NCBI RefSeq assembly: GCF_003606285.1 | Contig: NZ_CP028885.1 | Span: 1 to 64,000 of the forward strand | Direction: 5' to 3' | Source of the DNA: Borrelia turcica IST7 | Lineage (GTDB): Bacteria; Spirochaetota; Spirochaetia; Borreliales; Borreliaceae | Length of the DNA: 64,000 nt | In this document: positions 40,367 through 49,273 of the stretch, in pieces | Numbering within the stretch: position 1 is the first letter of the stretch | Layout of the letters: each line of letters starts with the position of its first letter | Notes under the pieces: generated by a model | The model's input: the letters and a program-made list of their open reading frames with translations, nothing else | What the model was told of the DNA's origin: nothing | The model's database searches: none | Translations under genes and position numbers: made by a program

Positions 40367-41563
40367 GTGATATTTAAAAAAGATGTAAATAGATTTGTAA
40401 ATATTTTAGGTTCTAGGGAGAAGATAAATCCTTTGGAGCTTTATAGGTATTCGGTATTTTTTAGAAATTATATAGAAACAACAGCAGAGGATGCCTTACG
40501 TCCTGGTATTAAGTTAGAATTCCTAAGCACTGGATTTGATTTTGATTTACGCTCTTTAGAATTAGAACTGAGAGAAGCTCTTCTTGAGGCTATGATAAGT
40601 TATCGGTTTAATGGGGCTGGGTATATTTTGGTTAAACCTAAGTCTTTAGATGAGGATTTAAGTAGGGGTGTTAATGATGAGGTTCCTGTTGGGTTTAAAT
40701 ATTTAGACTATGGGCGACTGCGGGATAACCGTGATAGTGATTTTGTTGAATACTTGCGGGATGATGGTGTTGGCATTTTGATACACAAGAGCAGAGTCAT
40801 AATATATGAAAACTTTGATTACATTTTAAAAGCTCATGCACCCGTTTATACAGAAAGTTTACTTTTAGATATTTGCCTGTTGGAACAGATATATATAGAG
40901 ATAGAGAAGAGAATTGAGCAGTATAATTTTTTGTTTTATAAGGATGAACAGCTTGTTGGACTTATGGAAGCTTTGCATGATGCTAGGTCTCAGGTTAATA
41001 GGATTGGTAAGAGTGGGGGATTATTTGCTACATTTTTTAGTGGTACTAAACAGAATGAGCTTCGTGATGTTGATGGGATTGAATCTGGACTTGGGCGTGT
41101 TTTTGAAAAGCTTAAGGGAGGTTTGAGTAATGATGGAATATTTTACAGTGCGGATGAGAATGCAAATTTAGAAGTAATAAAATATGACCTTGCTTTTTTA
41201 AAGGATGCATTTGATTTGGTTAAAGCAAAAATTGGTGCTGATACTAAGGAACCATTGACTAGAAGCTTTAATGAACAAGTCAAGGGGTTAGGGAGTGATG
41301 GCAAGGGAGACCGAACTAACTATATTGATTTTTTGTGCACTGTACAAGAATCGGCTGGACTTGCGGTTAATCTTAAGCTCAATAAGTACTACAGGCTGAA
41401 CATGAGATTTAATGACTTGTTGGTATTAAGTGATGAGCAGAGATTAGAGAGAGACTTAAAGATGTTAGATGCATGTTCTAAGTATTTAGAGATTGTAAGG
41501 CAAAATTCTTTAAGTGATGATGAAGTTGTGGCTTTGAAGAGTAAATTAAATTTTTCATTTTAA
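40367..41563 (+). CDS. Phage portal protein (DUF1073-like)
   Basis: A 398-residue protein starting at GTG 40367. It is the first structural gene of the proximal late block. It has the organisation of small anti-CBASS/Mu-like portal proteins of the DUF1073 type: an N-terminal region RFVNILGSREKINPLELYR, a helical stem (LLDICLLEQIYIEIEKRIEQ), a clip region with GKSGGLFATFFSG, and the C-terminal KEPLTRSFNEQVKGLGSDGK ... YRLNMRFNDLLVL. The portal ring is the DNA gate of the capsid and docks the terminase. TATAAT sits immediately before the GTG, so the promoter or the start could be elsewhere. Confidence 0.75.
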   Translation: MIFKKDVNRFVNILGSREKINPLELYRYSVFFRNYIETTAEDALRPGIKLEFLSTGFDFDLRSLELELREALLEAMISYRFNGAGYILVKPKSLDEDLSRGVNDEVPVGFKYLDYGRLRDNRDSDFVEYLRDDGVGILIHKSRVIIYENFDYILKAHAPVYTESLLLDICLLEQIYIEIEKRIEQYNFLFYKDEQLVGLMEALHDARSQVNRIGKSGGLFATFFSGTKQNELRDVDGIESGLGRVFEKLKGGLSNDGIFYSADENANLEVIKYDLAFLKDAFDLVKAKIGADTKEPLTRSFNEQVKGLGSDGKGDRTNYIDFLCTVQESAGLAVNLKLNKYYRLNMRFNDLLVLSDEQRLERDLKMLDACSKYLEIVRQNSLSDDEVVALKSKLNFSF

Positions 41564-41572
41564 GGAGGTTTG

Positions 41573-42082
41573 GTGAAGGAATTGGAAGAGATGGTAAAGA
41601 CTGACCCTTTGGGTGAGGTTAGTGATGAGCTTGAGAGTAGTGTACCTACGGGTGATGAATTATTTAGTAGAGCTGTTTGGATAACTAGACTTGCAGATGA
41701 CAATTTAAGCTCGGGATACAACACGCAGGCGCTTTTAAATGCAGGGCATTCATTGGTTGAGGTGATAGACATGCAATCTATTGAACTTGTAAGGAAATAT
41801 GTTGATAATAATCAAATATTAGCGATTGCGGGTACTCTTGATATTGCTAATGTAAGCTTTAAGACTAAGGATATGCTTACAAGACTTGCTAATGTAAATA
41901 TTGATGCTCGTAGGAACAGTAATAATTCATACGGCTTGATGTCTTTTGGTAAGGCGAGCTTAAGGGGGGAGTTAAACTTACGAGACAGGGAAGTTGAGAT
42001 AAAGAATTATAAGGACTTAAGGCAGGCTATGCTTAATGAGTGGGGACAAATTAAGCGTGAATTTTATAGCGCTAAGTCTTAG
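41573..42082 (+). CDS. Phage head protein, DUF1357
   Basis: A 169-residue acidic protein directly after the portal gene, with ribosome site AAGGAGG. Start set at GTG 41573; TTG at 41570 is nearer the site. The helical N-terminus (KELEEMVKTDPLGEVSDELE) and the later RLANVNIDARRNSNNSYGLM fit the cp32 DUF1357 family in size and position. This slot (portal, then this, then decoration protein) is used by head-scaffold or maturation proteins in other phages. No protease motif is evident. Confidence 0.6.
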   Translation: MKELEEMVKTDPLGEVSDELESSVPTGDELFSRAVWITRLADDNLSSGYNTQALLNAGHSLVEVIDMQSIELVRKYVDNNQILAIAGTLDIANVSFKTKDMLTRLANVNIDARRNSNNSYGLMSFGKASLRGELNLRDREVEIKNYKDLRQAMLNEWGQIKREFYSAKS

Positions 42083-42137
42083 TTTATTTTAATTTAAAAT
42101 TTTTTAATTTTAAAAATAGTTTTAAGGAGAATATTTT

Positions 42138-42749
42138 ATGCAGGACAAAAATAACCTAGAGGCAAATTTAACTAAATTACAGCAAGAAAAGAGTAAGTTA
42201 GAGAGTGAACTTGCGTCTCTTAAACAAAACAAGCAAACATTAGTTTTAGAAAAACTTAAGAGTGTGAGTTGTAACACATACCCATCTGTTTTTGATAAGC
42301 CAGATAAATTTGGGTCTCGTGACTTATATTTTGCACATAAAGGTGGACTTAAATCCTGTGTGGCGGATAAGTTTGAAAATTACCAAGCTGTTGATTTTTG
42401 TTATAAAAGTGGAGTCAAGCTTGTTGTTGATGATGGACTTGATGCTAGAGTTGCACGCGGTGGTGAGGGTGATCTTTATGGGGTTTGCATAGACTATGAT
42501 GAGTTTAGCCGGACTGCTACAGTTGTATCTATTGCTAGTAGTTTTGAGTGCGTTTTACTTGCTAGTGATGATGTTAAAGCTGGAGATAGGTTAGTTTTTG
42601 ATGAGTTGGGAGTTCTTAAGAGGGTTGATAATAAAAATACCTACATGCACGCAATAGCTTTAAGCGATGCTTTACAGTTTAAAGATAAAGTTGGGTGTTA
42701 TGGTGCAAGGGTTATGCTTATAAGCAAGCCTATTAAGAAAGCTAGTTAA
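42138..42749 (+). CDS. Phage head decoration-type protein, DUF228
   Basis: A 203-residue protein with a coiled-coil N-terminus (LEANLTKLQQEKSKLESELA) and a beta-rich domain typical of Borrelia DUF228: HKGGLKSCVADKFENYQAVD, GGEGDLYGVCIDYDEFSRTA, then VKAGDRLVFDELGVLKR and HAIALSDALQ. The GDxxDL/ALSDA pattern is that of DUF2190-like decoration proteins that stabilise capsids. Position between DUF1357 and the capsid candidate agrees. The ribosome site is AAGGAGAATA. Confidence 0.8.
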   Translation: MQDKNNLEANLTKLQQEKSKLESELASLKQNKQTLVLEKLKSVSCNTYPSVFDKPDKFGSRDLYFAHKGGLKSCVADKFENYQAVDFCYKSGVKLVVDDGLDARVARGGEGDLYGVCIDYDEFSRTATVVSIASSFECVLLASDDVKAGDRLVFDELGVLKRVDNKNTYMHAIALSDALQFKDKVGCYGARVMLISKPIKKAS

Positions 42750-42767
42750 AAAAGGAGAATTAAAAAA

Positions 42768-43694
42768 TTGAGTGAAAGTCTATTTAATAATGAAGAATTT
42801 ATAAACACCGTAAGAGAGTCTTTATCTGTAGAAAGACCAATACCGGAATATTATCATTTTTTCGATAATGAGCAAATAGAGATTAGTGATGTATCACTTG
42901 CAAGTGAGAGAGTAGTAAAGTGGCATTCAAATTTAACAGGCCTTCCAACACTTAAGGTTAATGATTTTAGTACTGTTGCTACTATTAAGTTTAAAAGACA
43001 GGTAGTTTCACTAAACTATTTACCGTTCCAATATGCATTTACATATTATGCCCCCGATGGGAAGTTAGATATACAGGCTGTAAGTAATATTAATATGAGT
43101 GAAGGGCTTAAGTATTCAATTGCTGAAATACATAAACTGGTAAGTGCTCATTACTTAAGGGGTGGATTGTGCTTTTCAGGTGACGAGAAGAAGAGGACTC
43201 TTCTTGTTGATGAATCTAATCGAGAGACTATGTATGGACTACTTAATCTTCCAGGGCAAATAGATAAAACAGTAAAGATAGGGTCGGCTGTGGATTTGGT
43301 TAAGGCTTGCAATGCTGTTATTGGAGAGATTAATTTAGAAGATAACAGAAGTGTTCCTTTTAAGGTTTTAACTACCCCTAGGATTAAAGGACTGTTACTT
43401 GAGAGATTGCCTAATAATAATTATTCATATAAGGATATGTTATTTGACTCTTTAAGAGCAATCAATAATGATGCCGATATTGAGCTTGAAACTACAAATT
43501 TACTAGACGACGAGATGTTAATTTATCCAAGAAGCCCTAAGCTTGTTTTGTTAAAAGATGGGCATCCGATTGTGCTTAATGCATATACACAAATATCAAG
43601 TAGTAATTTCAGAACTAGTTTCCTAGATTTTTCTATTGGTAGTATTCTTGCAAGTGAGAATTCGATTCTTAGGCTTAAAGTAACTTGGAATTGA
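42768..43694 (+). CDS. Probable phage major capsid protein
   Basis: A 308-residue protein from TTG 42768 (ribosome site AAAGGAGAA). Size and position after the decoration gene match a major capsid protein. Features of the DUF2184/encapsulin-like type: a helical arm, GLPTLKVNDFSTVATIKFKR, a long spine helix (SEGLKYSIAEIHKLVSAHYL), the segment VLTTPRIKGLLLERL, and a C-terminal P-domain with DDEMLIYPRSPKLVLLKDGH, then SIGSILASENSILRLKV. It overlaps the next gene by one base (TGATG). Proteomics of particles would confirm it at once. Confidence 0.7.
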   Translation: MSESLFNNEEFINTVRESLSVERPIPEYYHFFDNEQIEISDVSLASERVVKWHSNLTGLPTLKVNDFSTVATIKFKRQVVSLNYLPFQYAFTYYAPDGKLDIQAVSNINMSEGLKYSIAEIHKLVSAHYLRGGLCFSGDEKKRTLLVDESNRETMYGLLNLPGQIDKTVKIGSAVDLVKACNAVIGEINLEDNRSVPFKVLTTPRIKGLLLERLPNNNYSYKDMLFDSLRAINNDADIELETTNLLDDEMLIYPRSPKLVLLKDGHPIVLNAYTQISSSNFRTSFLDFSIGSILASENSILRLKVTWN

Positions 43695-44101
43695 TGATGA
43701 ACTGTAGAGGTTTTCTGGACTTGGTAGGAGAAACATATTCTCGAGTATTAAGCTTGCTTATGCTTAAGGCAGAGGAGCTTAGTATTGATGAATTTAATAT
43801 GTATTTGAAGTTGCTTGAGGATGTTTTACTTAGCAGGGGCATAGGCGTAGGTGACTTAAATGAAAGCAAGGTGTTTTTACTTATTTATTATTTTCTAGGG
43901 TGTGAACTTAAGAAGAGAGGTAGGCTTGTACATTTTGACTTTAGTAAAGTGAAGTCAGAGAAATTTAATGAGATAGCTGTAGAGTATTCGGATTGTGTTC
44001 TAAGAGAAGAGGCTTTAAGCAAAGATTTTTGTATTGCGTTTAAAAGCCTCTTGAATGAGATTAGTGGGTACAAAAATAAAGCATTGATAGGAGTTGTATG
44101 A
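43694..44101 (+). CDS. Phage head-tail connector candidate
   Basis: A 135-residue helical protein. Start at ATG 43694, which overlaps the capsid stop codon (TGATG); an ATG three bases on is equally possible. The first part is CRGFLDLVGETYSRVLSLLM, the middle EEALSKDFCIAFKSLLNEIS. It overlaps the next gene by four bases. In contractile-tail phages the genes between capsid and sheath encode head-completion and connector proteins, so this is one of three such small proteins here. No family named. Confidence 0.55.
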   Translation: MMNCRGFLDLVGETYSRVLSLLMLKAEELSIDEFNMYLKLLEDVLLSRGIGVGDLNESKVFLLIYYFLGCELKKRGRLVHFDFSKVKSEKFNEIAVEYSDCVLREEALSKDFCIAFKSLLNEISGYKNKALIGVV

Positions 44102-44475
44102 TGAGTGGTGCGCTTGAGAAAGTAAATTTATCTATAAAAAATAGTATTAAAAGATATGCACAACCTATGTTTTTATTTAAAAAGACGTTAGTTAAAAATG
44201 AGGAAAATGCTTCCTATGAGAAGAAAATTAGTAGAAAGAACTTTACTAAATTTAGTGGTGTTTTTTTACCACTTACAAAAGAAGAGAAAATTGACCTTTT
44301 TGATACAAAAATTATTGCTAATGAATTTTTCGCTAAAGTTTATACACTAGACTATCTTGATTTTAGACCGGAAGAACAGGTTTTGGTTGATAAAAGTTTT
44401 TTGGAAATTGTTAGCATAAGTGGGTTTGCTCAAAATGAAATTGGATATACCATGTTGATTCTTCAGGGGCTTTAA
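44098..44475 (+). CDS. Phage head-tail joining protein, DUF1506-like
   Basis: A 125-residue protein coupled to its neighbour (start overlaps the stop by four bases). The feature KNSIKRYAQPMFLFKKTLVK near the N-terminus and the strands EEQVLVDKSFLEIVSISGF resemble the cp32 DUF1506 family, which precedes DUF764. Likely a head-closure or joining protein. Confidence is limited by recognition by eye. Confidence 0.55.
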   Translation: MMSGALEKVNLSIKNSIKRYAQPMFLFKKTLVKNEENASYEKKISRKNFTKFSGVFLPLTKEEKIDLFDTKIIANEFFAKVYTLDYLDFRPEEQVLVDKSFLEIVSISGFAQNEIGYTMLILQGL

Positions 44476-44507
44476 TTGCGTATAGGCAGTTGTTAGTAGG
44501 AAAATGT

Positions 44508-45047
44508 ATGTTACTAGGTTTATATGAATCTCAGGAATTCTTAATAAAAATACTCCTTAACTTTAAGGAGTATTTAAAGAAGCATTCTTTAGAAGTAGAG
44601 CTTCTAAACCTACGTAGTAATCTTTATTTAAGTGATTTACAAGAAAATCACCCCGATTTACTTGTTATTAAACCAGAAGGGTATGAGGGTCTTGACCCGC
44701 GCGAGTTAAGAAGTGGCGGGTTTTATGAGAATGTTAATGAGTTTGGTTTAAATTTTACTCTGCATTTTATGGGATTTGTTAGGGATTTGAGTGAACTAGA
44801 GATTTATTGCAATTTGCACGGCATTTATGAACACTTTTTAGACTTTTTGCATGCAAGTTCTCATAAATTTGAGTTTAGGAAAAAACTTAAGAGTTCATAT
44901 AGCTTATCTTTAAATTATTACATAAATGCAACAAGTAATTTAAATAATAATGGGTTTGTAAGGGTTACAGGGAGTGGGAACAGAGCAGTTTTGGGGTTAA
45001 GTCAAGCTTACAGGGCAAATATACAGGCTATTGAGACTAAAAATTAA
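44508..45047 (+). CDS. Phage tail completion protein, DUF764-like
   Basis: A 179-residue protein. Start set at ATG 44508 after AGGA; the frame is open from TTG 44490. Features: YESQEFLIKILLNFKEYLKK, DLLVIKPEGYEGLDPRELRS, FRKKLKSSYSLSLNYYINAT. By position it is the gene directly before the sheath in cp32, DUF764, and probably caps the tail end. Confidence 0.55.
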   Translation: MLLGLYESQEFLIKILLNFKEYLKKHSLEVELLNLRSNLYLSDLQENHPDLLVIKPEGYEGLDPRELRSGGFYENVNEFGLNFTLHFMGFVRDLSELEIYCNLHGIYEHFLDFLHASSHKFEFRKKLKSSYSLSLNYYINATSNLNNNGFVRVTGSGNRAVLGLSQAYRANIQAIETKN

Positions 45048-45086
45048 TACTAGAAATTAAAAATTAGATTTAAAAAAGGAGAATAT

Positions 45087-46163
45087 ATGCCACAAGATAC
45101 AATTAATGTTAATTTAATTGAAAATAAAGTTAAGCTAAATGATGTTGGATACTATAATCCTTTACTTATTTACAAGAGCGATTGTTTAAGTGAAGGGCAT
45201 TTTGTTTTAAATGTTTCAGGCTTTAAAGACAGTATAGCGTCTTTAAAGCTAAGGCAGGAAATTAGCAGTGATGAGTCTCGAAAGAAGACGGCCGAGACAC
45301 AGCGAACTCTTTTAGCGAAGAGTTTTTCTGCCCTATTTGCATCAGAAGGCCTTAAGTCTGTTGATTTTTATATCTATAAAGATATTAAAGAAGTAGCTAA
45401 ATACTTAAGGGAGCATGTACACACCTTTGTGGTATTTGTAGATGAGGTAGCGGACGATGCTTTAAAGAGTGACTTTGAGGCGCTAGAGGGTTTATCTAAA
45501 TTTATGGTACTGTCAACTAAGAGCAAGGATTTGCCCAAGGAGTTAAAGGATAAGAATGCTAGCGAACTTGATGGCGTTATTCTTGTTTATGTGGGTGATA
45601 ATGAGCATCTACATCTTAAGTTTGTGTCCAAGTATTTGCATCAAGCATCCATTTTTCACTCTGTAAATCCTTATGGGATTACATTAAAAGCAAATCCAAT
45701 TTATGATGCAACTTTAATTAGTTCTTTGAGAAAAAACAATATTAATTTTTATTCTCTACTTAATGAAACGGGAAGGGATGGTGTTTTGGCATTCAAGGAA
45801 GGGGTGGATGTTGCCGGCAATCCAATTGACGAGGCCTTTACATACCATCTCTTAAAAACGGAAGCCACTCGTGAGCTTATTCGTATTTGGAGCCGTAACA
45901 ATAGACAAAACAGCAAACTTAGCCAGTTAAAAGTTAAAGAAGGCAACAATGCATACACGGCAGGCCTTGAGTGTTTATTTAAAGGATTCAGGGACGCAGG
46001 TCTTATTGTGTCTTTTTCCGACATTAAACTTGAGCTTAAGGCAAGTAGTGGATTGGCGCTAGATTTATCAATTCGTGTTAAATATAATGACAGTTTTAAA
46101 AGTGTCATTTTAAACATAAGTAGTGATGATATTAATGATTATTTAAAAAAGGAGGCTGTTTAA
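45087..46163 (+). CDS. Phage contractile tail sheath, DUF787
   Basis: A 358-residue protein with a good ribosome site (AAAAAAGGAGAATAT) and the opening MPQDTINVNLIENKVKLNDV, which I recognise as DUF787. The middle has alternating strands with a Rossmann-like look (KFMVLSTKSKDLPKELKDKN, LDGVILVYVGDNEHLHLKFV). The C-terminal part carries the domain typical of sheaths (SFSDIKLELKASSGLALDLS, then LSIRVKYNDSFKSVILNIS). Its stop overlaps the next start by one base (TAATG). Sheath plus tube imply a contractile tail, as known for phiBB-1. Confidence 0.75.
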   Translation: MPQDTINVNLIENKVKLNDVGYYNPLLIYKSDCLSEGHFVLNVSGFKDSIASLKLRQEISSDESRKKTAETQRTLLAKSFSALFASEGLKSVDFYIYKDIKEVAKYLREHVHTFVVFVDEVADDALKSDFEALEGLSKFMVLSTKSKDLPKELKDKNASELDGVILVYVGDNEHLHLKFVSKYLHQASIFHSVNPYGITLKANPIYDATLISSLRKNNINFYSLLNETGRDGVLAFKEGVDVAGNPIDEAFTYHLLKTEATRELIRIWSRNNRQNSKLSQLKVKEGNNAYTAGLECLFKGFRDAGLIVSFSDIKLELKASSGLALDLSIRVKYNDSFKSVILNISSDDINDYLKKEAV

Positions 46164-46582
46164 TGAAGGAATACTATTCACTAGATTTAGTATTTTTTAG
46201 CTTTGCAGGTGTTCTAATAGATAGAGGGAAGATACAATATTCAACTTCTCCTTCTACCATGGCTACCGCAAGCACGGAGGACAGAAATGTTCCAATTCCT
46301 AGTTTCAGGGATCCGCGTACGGTTACGCATATATTCAATTTAGAGGTTACTAAGGGCTCATTTGACTATAAGGTTTTAACTAAACTTAGTAATGAGCAAT
46401 TTTACTCTAACTCTTCAAAATTAGAAAAACTTAAACCATTGGTATTCAATGACCAAATAGGGCTTAAGGTTGTATCTAATAGTGCATTTTTTGCCGAAGT
46501 GCCAAGTAGGAGTTATGCAAATGATAATGAGACCGTTAAATTTGTAATACATGCGATTAATTGTGAAGTTGAGAGGAGTTAG
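46163..46582 (+). CDS. Phage tail tube protein, DUF1463
   Basis: A 139-residue beta-rich protein next to the sheath gene, the canonical place of the tube. Recognised features of Borrelia DUF1463: MKEYYSLDLVFFSFAGVLID at the start, then ASTEDRNVPIPSFRDPRTVT. It would polymerise inside the sheath. A very conserved cp32 gene. Confidence 0.75.
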   Translation: MKEYYSLDLVFFSFAGVLIDRGKIQYSTSPSTMATASTEDRNVPIPSFRDPRTVTHIFNLEVTKGSFDYKVLTKLSNEQFYSNSSKLEKLKPLVFNDQIGLKVVSNSAFFAEVPSRSYANDNETVKFVIHAINCEVERS

Positions 46583-46996
46583 GTGCGTTACAAGTTAAAA
46601 ATTTTAGATAAACACAAGACTTATGAATATGTATTAAGAGACATACCCATGTATGAATGGGATTCTATTTTGGGATTTGATGTTAATCAGGAAACCCTAA
46701 GGCGTGAGCTTAATAACCTGTCTGTTCTTAAGAAAATAAGTACTTTAATGATATCTCCTGCCTTTTTTGATGAATTTTACGAGATTATTAACGCCAATAG
46801 AAGGCATTCATTTTTGTATAAATATGCTCTTCCCACAATTCTTTTTGCTGTCCAGTATTCTTTACTAGAAAAAGTTGAAGGGCTTAGAGAACCTAGTTTG
46901 GTTTATGTTGAGAGTCATCAAGACGCTAATGGAAATTTTATTAAGTATTCTCATATTGATGACAAGTGGAATTATGAGAGCTTAGTTTCTTTGTAA
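46583..46996 (+). CDS. Phage tail assembly protein, DUF1473
   Basis: A 137-residue protein from GTG 46583 (ribosome site GAGGAG overlapping the end of the tube gene). The block YEYVLRDIPMYEWDSILGFD and NRRHSFLYKYALPTILFAVQ identify DUF1473. Being between tube and tape measure, it is in the position of the first tail-assembly chaperone. Confidence 0.75.
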   Translation: MRYKLKILDKHKTYEYVLRDIPMYEWDSILGFDVNQETLRRELNNLSVLKKISTLMISPAFFDEFYEIINANRRHSFLYKYALPTILFAVQYSLLEKVEGLREPSLVYVESHQDANGNFIKYSHIDDKWNYESLVSL

Positions 46997-47044
46997 CTAT
47001 TCTATTTGTATTAATTTAAAAAAAATTTAAAAAAGGTGCAATGC

Positions 47045-47245
47045 ATGAATCATAATGCTACTTTAAATGATTATTTTTCATATTTGAAATACTTAAGGAG
47101 TGAGTCTTGTAAGTATTATTTTCCTGTGTTAATGGGCGTTTGTACTTATGATGAGGTTAGACAATTTAAATACAGGGAGCTTGTAGAAATCAATAAAATT
47201 GCTAATTTAAAGCTTAAGAAAGAAATTTATGAAAAATTTTGCTAA
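47045..47245 (+). CDS. Small phage protein before tape measure (66 residues)
   Basis: Start set at ATG 47045; a GTG three codons earlier overlaps the AAAAAGG site. Acidic/aromatic sequence HNATLNDYFSYLKYLRSESC ... IANLKLKKEIYEKFC. By place it may be the second tail chaperone, which in many phages is made by frameshifting from the preceding gene. Here a 48-base gap separates the two, so it seems independent. Confidence 0.55.
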   Translation: MNHNATLNDYFSYLKYLRSESCKYYFPVLMGVCTYDEVRQFKYRELVEINKIANLKLKKEIYEKFC

Positions 47246-47264
47246 ATAAGGTATAGGAAATTTT

Positions 47265-48674
47265 ATGAGATATAATTTATTGAAACAGTGTGGAAATAAA
47301 TCTTTTGTCGGGGAACTAGAGAAGGATTTGTTTGCACCCAACACTCCTTTATTAACCAGTGGGTTTTTTAACCATATTGGCTTAAAAATGACAAATTATG
47401 AACACTTAAGAGAACAGATTGAATCTGTTCTCTTGTGTTTAGATACACAGGAAAATTTATTTAAAGAAGTCAATGCTAGTTTAAAGAGTGGCTTGCCTTG
47501 TATTAATGCTTTAGGACTAGAAACAGAAATTAGTGGTTCAAGTTCTTTGCAGGATTTGTTTGATTCCTTAAGACTAGAGAGTAGACTAGAGAGTCAGGAA
47601 GGCAATTCTAGTGACGATAGGGAAACTTTACCTAGCAATTTGAGTCAAAATCTTTTATCAAGCTTAATTCGTTTAGCAAATTTAGTTCCTAGAGGGACGG
47701 GAAATACCCTAGATTTTGCTTTAGGAAGTGTTTCTGGTAATCACATTGGTATTCCTATTGCTAATTTAAATAGAGAAAACAGTGAATATGATTTAAAAGA
47801 CAGGCTAGATTCTCCTCTTTCTTCTACAAACGCTCAAGATAAATTTAAATTAGGCACAAACAAAAATCTTAAAGAATTTAATTGGCATAAACTAGTTGAT
47901 GATGTTAGCGATACTAGTAAGCAAAAATTAAACATAGAATTAAGACAACCCACTAATCGAGTGGGCATTAGAGATATTACTTATAGTAATTTTGAAAATA
48001 AAGAAATAAAAGACATGCTTACGGACACGGGTAAGTTTGAAACTCAAGTAGACATGAATGATTTTATTTTAAAGACCTGTGGGTTTAAATCTCTGCTATC
48101 TAGTGCTCTGCCTGGTAATAATGGTGGGACACTGTTTGATGCGGTTAAACTTGCAAGTTATTTAAAGACGAGCGAGCACTTGCAGGATAATGATGAGGCT
48201 GTGTCTGTTATATATGATTTATTTAAAGGTGATAATAGTCGTTTGTCTTCGATTGTTAATAATAGAGAACACAATAAATGTGGCTCTTATGGTTTGGGTG
48301 ATAATTTTAGTATCAACTTTGCAAATGATGCATGCTCAAGTGGCGATTTGGTGAAAAGTAGACTTAATAGTGCACTTACAAGTTTTGGTAGCCTAGATTC
48401 AAGTCAAGGTTTAAATTCTAGTGTTATCGCAAGTCCATTGGGGTATAAAGAAGACATGCAGTTGGTTAACGAGCAGATTAGAGAACTTTTAAGTTATATG
48501 CGTAACCTAGACTTTACAAAAAATATTGCAGAGCCCTTAAGCGATGCTTTTTTCAATATGGAAAATGCCATTAATACCTTAGCAGATTCATTTAAGATAG
48601 GTATGCAATCAAACCACTTTAACAGCAACATGAGTGAGTATAAGAAGGGCAGTGAGTTCTCTCGCATGCCTTAG
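47265..48674 (+). CDS. Phage tail tape-measure candidate, DUF759-like
   Basis: A 469-residue protein between the chaperone genes and the baseplate hub genes, where the tape measure belongs. Ser/Asn/Leu-rich and low in aromatic residues, mostly helical, with an amphipathic end (NEQIRELLSYMRNLDFTKNI, then SDAFFNMENAINTLADSFKI). There is no clear transmembrane helix. The length would set a short tail. It corresponds by position to the DUF759 gene of cp32. I have moderate confidence in the family name. Confidence 0.6.
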   Translation: MRYNLLKQCGNKSFVGELEKDLFAPNTPLLTSGFFNHIGLKMTNYEHLREQIESVLLCLDTQENLFKEVNASLKSGLPCINALGLETEISGSSSLQDLFDSLRLESRLESQEGNSSDDRETLPSNLSQNLLSSLIRLANLVPRGTGNTLDFALGSVSGNHIGIPIANLNRENSEYDLKDRLDSPLSSTNAQDKFKLGTNKNLKEFNWHKLVDDVSDTSKQKLNIELRQPTNRVGIRDITYSNFENKEIKDMLTDTGKFETQVDMNDFILKTCGFKSLLSSALPGNNGGTLFDAVKLASYLKTSEHLQDNDEAVSVIYDLFKGDNSRLSSIVNNREHNKCGSYGLGDNFSINFANDACSSGDLVKSRLNSALTSFGSLDSSQGLNSSVIASPLGYKEDMQLVNEQIRELLSYMRNLDFTKNIAEPLSDAFFNMENAINTLADSFKIGMQSNHFNSNMSEYKKGSEFSRMP

Positions 48675-48682
48675 GAGCTTAT

Positions 48683-49252
48683 ATGTTTAGTATACTAGAG
48701 AAAACAACACTACTTATTCGGGAAATTGTGAGTCAAGTTTTAAGTCTTTCAAGTGCATCTAACTTTATTGCGCTTTTTCCACGCCCTGATTTTAAAGGTT
48801 TAGCATATCTTCCTCAAGTTTTTTTTGTATTCCCAAAAAAAGGGTCTGTAGAAGAGCATTTAAGTAGCATTAGTAGCCAGAGGGCAGTTATTAATATTGC
48901 AAACAGGCATTCTGAATTTGTAAATTATAATGTTACCGCAAATCCTGAAGTAATTACGCTAAATAACGCAGTACTCTCATCTCTTTATGAAAAGGTTTTG
49001 CTTGACAATTTAAGAGTAACCCCTTTTGCAAACAGCGCATTGGAGTTTAATTCTAATTTTGTAAAGATGCAGTTTAGAGAAAGATTTAAGGCGGGCGTTT
49101 ATTATACCATTTATGGCCCTTCTATAGGATTTTATGAGACGGCTATTATTAATTCCTTAAAAATGAAAAGTACTCCATTCATTGATGAATTGGACATTAG
49201 CTTGCAAATTAAAATAGTCAAAACTTTTAATTTTTCAAGCTATAAAGGTTAA
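48683..49252 (+). CDS. Phage tail/baseplate protein, DUF792
   Basis: A 189-residue protein eight bases after the tape-measure candidate. Matches the cp32 DUF792 slot: MFSILEKTTLLIREIVSQVL at the start, then FIALFPRPDFKGLAYLPQVF, and ending FIDELDISLQIKIVKTFNFS. Likely a hub or tail-end component. The ribosome site is TAGGAGC. Confidence 0.65.
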   Translation: MFSILEKTTLLIREIVSQVLSLSSASNFIALFPRPDFKGLAYLPQVFFVFPKKGSVEEHLSSISSQRAVINIANRHSEFVNYNVTANPEVITLNNAVLSSLYEKVLLDNLRVTPFANSALEFNSNFVKMQFRERFKAGVYYTIYGPSIGFYETAIINSLKMKSTPFIDELDISLQIKIVKTFNFSSYKG

Positions 49253-49273
49253 AATAGGTTTAGGAGAATATTT